From: Nitrincola salilacus
Lineage (GTDB): Bacteria > Pseudomonadota > Gammaproteobacteria > Pseudomonadales > Balneatricaceae
DNA: 64,000 bases
Direction of reading: 5' to 3'
Assembly: GCF_046271865.1 (NCBI RefSeq)
Contig: NZ_CP176580.1
Span: 3,906,001 to 3,970,000, forward strand
Made by a program: the position numbers and the translations under genes. Shown here in pieces: positions 61,196 through 64,000 of this stretch (position 1 is its first letter; the number at the start of each line of letters is the position of its first letter). The notes below the pieces were generated by a model. That model was not told where the DNA came from, ran no database searches, and saw nothing but the letters and a program-made list of their open reading frames with translations.

Positions 61196-64000
61196 ATGGA
61201 TAAAATTCTGGTTCGCGGAGCACGCACCCACAATCTCAAAAACATCGATCTTGAGATTCCACGCGACAAGCTGATCGTGATCACCGGATTATCAGGCTCG
61301 GGTAAATCATCGCTGGCATTCGACACCCTGTATGCCGAAGGGCAGCGGCGTTATGTGGAATCTCTGTCCACCTATGCACGCCAGTTCCTGTCGATGATGG
61401 AAAAACCGGATGTCGATCATATCGAAGGCCTGTCGCCTGCGATCTCCATCGAGCAGAAATCGACCTCGCACAATCCGCGCTCCACAGTCGGCACCATCAC
61501 CGAGATCTACGATTACCTGCGTCTGCTCTATGCCCGCGCCGGCGAGCCACGTTGCCCGGACCATGATCTGCCTCTGGCGGCACAGACGGTTTCACAGATG
61601 GTCGATCAGGTGCTGGCCCTGCCTGAAGGGAGCAAGCTGATGTTGCTGGCACCCGTGGTCGAAGGGCGTAAAGGTGAGCACTTGCACACCATCAGCGAGC
61701 TGCGTGCTCAGGGTTTTGTGCGGGCGCGGATCAACGGCATCATCGTCGACCTCGACAGTGCACCGGACCTGGAAAAAAACCGCAAGCATCGCATCGAGGT
61801 GGTGATCGACCGTTTCAAAGTGCGTGCCGATCTGCAGACCCGATTGGCTGAATCCTTCGAAACCGCGTTGAATCTGACAGATGGTGTCGCTCGTGTTGCC
61901 TGGATGGATGAAGAAGACGATACCGAAGATCTGATCTTCTCCGCCCGCTTTGCCTGCCCCGTCTGTGGCCACAGCATTCAGGAGCTGGAGCCACGGATGT
62001 TCTCCTTCAACAATCCGCATGGCGCCTGCCCGACCTGTGACGGGTTGGGTGTAAAGCAGTATTTTGATCCGCAGAAGGTGGTTCAGGATGCCAGTCTGAC
62101 GCTGTCCGAGGGTGCGATCCGTGGTTGGGACAGACGTAATCTCTACTACTTCCAGCAGCTCAAATCGGTGGCGGAGCATTATAAGTTTGATCTGGACACG
62201 CCGTTCAACCAGATAGCACCGGAACATCAGCAGGTGATTCTGTACGGCAGTGGTGAAGATGATGTGACCTTCCATTATGTCAACGATCGCGGCCACAGCA
62301 TCAGCAAGGCACATCCTTTCGAAGGTGTACTGAACAATCTTGAGCGACGCTATCGCGAAACCGAATCCGATATGGTGCGCGAAGATCTTGCCCGCTATCT
62401 GAACATGCAGCCCTGCCCCAGCTGTCACGGTACTCGTCTGCGTCGTGAGGCGCGGCATGTCTTTGTGGATAACCGCACCCTGCCACAGCTGGTCAGCCTG
62501 CCGATCGGTGACAGCAAGCGCTACTTCGACCAGTTGCAACTGCCCGGCAAACAGGGCGAGATCGCCGACAAGATTCTCAAGGAGATACGCCAACGCCTGG
62601 CATTTCTGGTCAACGTTGGCCTCGACTATCTGTCACTTGAGCGCAGTGCAGAAACGCTCTCCGGCGGTGAAGCGCAACGTATCCGTCTGGCCAGTCAGAT
62701 CGGTGCCGGCCTGGTCGGCGTGATGTATATTCTGGATGAGCCCTCCATCGGCCTGCATCAGCGCGATAATGACCGCCTGCTCGAAACCCTGCGCCATCTG
62801 CGCGATCTGGGCAACACCGTAATCGTGGTAGAGCATGATGAGGATGCGATCCGCATGGCGGATCATGTGATCGATATCGGCCCGGGTGCAGGTGTGCACG
62901 GCGGCAAGGTGATTGCAGCTGGCACACCCGAGCAGGTGATGGCTTGCCCGGAATCGATGACCGGTCAGTATCTGTCTGGTGTACGCTGCATTGCCGTGCC
63001 GCCAAAGCGCCACCCGGCTGACCCGACAAAGATGCTGCATCTGAAAGGGGCACGCGGCAATAACCTGAAGAATGTGAACCTGTCGATTCCGGTCGGCTTG
63101 ATGACCTGTGTCACTGGCGTGTCCGGTTCGGGCAAATCCACGCTGATCAACAGCACCCTCTATCCGATTGCGGCCACGGCACTCAATCATGCCACCACAC
63201 TTGAAGCATCCGATCATGATGCAATCGAGGGACTGGAACATTTCGACAAGGTGATCGATATCGATCAGAGCCCGATCGGACGCACACCTCGCTCTAACCC
63301 GGCCACCTATACCGGCATTTTCACTCCGATTCGCGAACTCTTTGCCGGCACTCAGGAGGCACGCTCACGTGGCTACAAGCCCGGACGTTTCAGCTTCAAC
63401 GTCAAGGGCGGGCGCTGCGAAGCCTGCCAGGGCGATGGCGTGATCAAGGTCGAGATGCACTTCCTGCCGGATATATTTGTGCCCTGCGACGTTTGCCACA
63501 GCAAGCGCTATAACCGCGAAACGCTGGAGGTGAAATACAAAGGCAAGAGCATCGACGAAGTGCTGCAGATGACGGTTGAGGACGCACGCGAGTTCTTCGA
63601 TGCGATTCCAGCCCTGTCGCGCAAACTGCAGACTCTGATCGATGTTGGCCTGAGCTATATCCGCCTTGGGCAAAGCGCTACAACCCTCTCCGGTGGTGAA
63701 GCACAGCGGGTCAAGCTGGCCAAGGAGCTGTCAAAGCGTGATACCGGCAAGACTCTCTATATTCTGGATGAGCCGACCACCGGTCTGCACTTCTATGATA
63801 TCCAGCAGTTGCTCAACGTCCTTAACCGCTTGCGCGATCACGGCAACACTATCGTCGTGATTGAGCACAACCTGGATGTAATCAAGACCGCCGACTGGGT
63901 GGTGGATCTGGGGCCGGAAGGCGGCACAGGTGGTGGAGAAATAATCGCCACCGGCACACCCGAGGCGATTATTGAAGTCGAGCGCTCCCATACCGGGCGC
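61196..64000 (+). CDS. uvrA: Excinuclease ABC subunit A (3' end beyond window)
   Basis: 935 codons of UvrA are visible (E. coli 940), so only the last few codons are missing. UvrA recognises DNA lesions in nucleotide-excision repair. It has two ABC modules, Walker A GLSGSGKSS and GVSGSGKST, and zinc modules including CPVCGHSIQELEPRMFSF. Signatures LSGGEAQRI and LSGGEAQRV and two Walker B boxes (LDEPSIGLHQRD and LDEPTTGLHFYD) are present. Start ATG at 61196 gives MDKILVRGARTHNLKNIDL, the family N-terminus. Confidence 0.97.
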   Translation, partial: MDKILVRGARTHNLKNIDLEIPRDKLIVITGLSGSGKSSLAFDTLYAEGQRRYVESLSTYARQFLSMMEKPDVDHIEGLSPAISIEQKSTSHNPRSTVGTITEIYDYLRLLYARAGEPRCPDHDLPLAAQTVSQMVDQVLALPEGSKLMLLAPVVEGRKGEHLHTISELRAQGFVRARINGIIVDLDSAPDLEKNRKHRIEVVIDRFKVRADLQTRLAESFETALNLTDGVARVAWMDEEDDTEDLIFSARFACPVCGHSIQELEPRMFSFNNPHGACPTCDGLGVKQYFDPQKVVQDASLTLSEGAIRGWDRRNLYYFQQLKSVAEHYKFDLDTPFNQIAPEHQQVILYGSGEDDVTFHYVNDRGHSISKAHPFEGVLNNLERRYRETESDMVREDLARYLNMQPCPSCHGTRLRREARHVFVDNRTLPQLVSLPIGDSKRYFDQLQLPGKQGEIADKILKEIRQRLAFLVNVGLDYLSLERSAETLSGGEAQRIRLASQIGAGLVGVMYILDEPSIGLHQRDNDRLLETLRHLRDLGNTVIVVEHDEDAIRMADHVIDIGPGAGVHGGKVIAAGTPEQVMACPESMTGQYLSGVRCIAVPPKRHPADPTKMLHLKGARGNNLKNVNLSIPVGLMTCVTGVSGSGKSTLINSTLYPIAATALNHATTLEASDHDAIEGLEHFDKVIDIDQSPIGRTPRSNPATYTGIFTPIRELFAGTQEARSRGYKPGRFSFNVKGGRCEACQGDGVIKVEMHFLPDIFVPCDVCHSKRYNRETLEVKYKGKSIDEVLQMTVEDAREFFDAIPALSRKLQTLIDVGLSYIRLGQSATTLSGGEAQRVKLAKELSKRDTGKTLYILDEPTTGLHFYDIQQLLNVLNRLRDHGNTIVVIEHNLDVIKTADWVVDLGPEGGTGGGEIIATGTPEAIIEVERSHTGR

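Overview
The window is a chromosomal segment of a marine-type gammaproteobacterium. Gene orders such as rluD-pgeF/bamD, ribF-ileS-lspA-fkpB, rplU-rpmA-obgE-proB and fabA-fabB, together with protein character, suggest Oceanospirillales or a close relative; this placement is inferred, since no rRNA is present. Most of the window is housekeeping: rlmJ (partial), clpB with a sigma-32-type promoter, pgeF, rluD and bamD; a Zur-box-preceded zinc-uptake operon of the ZrgA type; thiO; a minor-pilin set (fimT/pilX/pilW/pilV); fkpB-lspA-ileS-ribF; murJ; rpsT; and proB-obgE-rpmA-rplU. After the island come ispB, fabA, fabB, two PlsC-type acyltransferases, a CsoSCA-like carbonic anhydrase, rmlD, ssb and uvrA (missing only its last few codons).

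The exceptional part is a block of about 30 kb (about 23.4-53.2 kb) lying exactly between rplU and ispB, two genes that are normally divergent neighbours in gammaproteobacteria. It carries a PUFA-synthase-like multienzyme that has been rebuilt for making amines. One subunit is KS-AT-ACP-KR-DH (a single ACP) and another is KS-CLF-DH-DH. A third protein fuses a PfaD-type enoyl reductase to a class III aminotransferase. An SDR ketoreductase, a stand-alone thioester reductase, an omega-amidase of the YafV/Nit2 type and a small protein of unknown function complete the assembly genes. This set matches the part of the zeamine (zmn) and fabclavine (fcl) pathways that builds the polyamino-alkyl chain. 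The NRPS/PKS modules that extend the chain in those pathways are absent. The simplest reading is that the locus makes a free long-chain polyamino alcohol or amine (zeamine-II-like), released as an aldehyde and transaminated at the end.

The same strand continues with a SyrD/PvdE-type ABC exporter, a complete RND tripartite pump (outer-membrane lipoprotein, adaptor, RND), an OmpR-type response regulator with its histidine kinase, and a secreted beta-rich protein. A 4'-phosphopantetheinyl transferase, which would activate the ACP, is divergent from the synthase. Short repeat motifs upstream of the regulator, the pump genes and the synthase/PPTase divergent region look like a candidate shared operator for the two-component system. 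The proposed flow is: PPTase primes the ACP; the synthase repeats condensation, ketoreduction or transamination, dehydration and enoyl reduction; the omega-amidase pulls glutamine-driven transamination; the thioester reductase releases the chain; and the ABC and RND systems export the cationic product and protect the host.

No rRNA, tRNA, CRISPR array, insertion sequence or integrase was seen. All functional assignments come from reading motifs and whole-protein resemblance; no database search was run.
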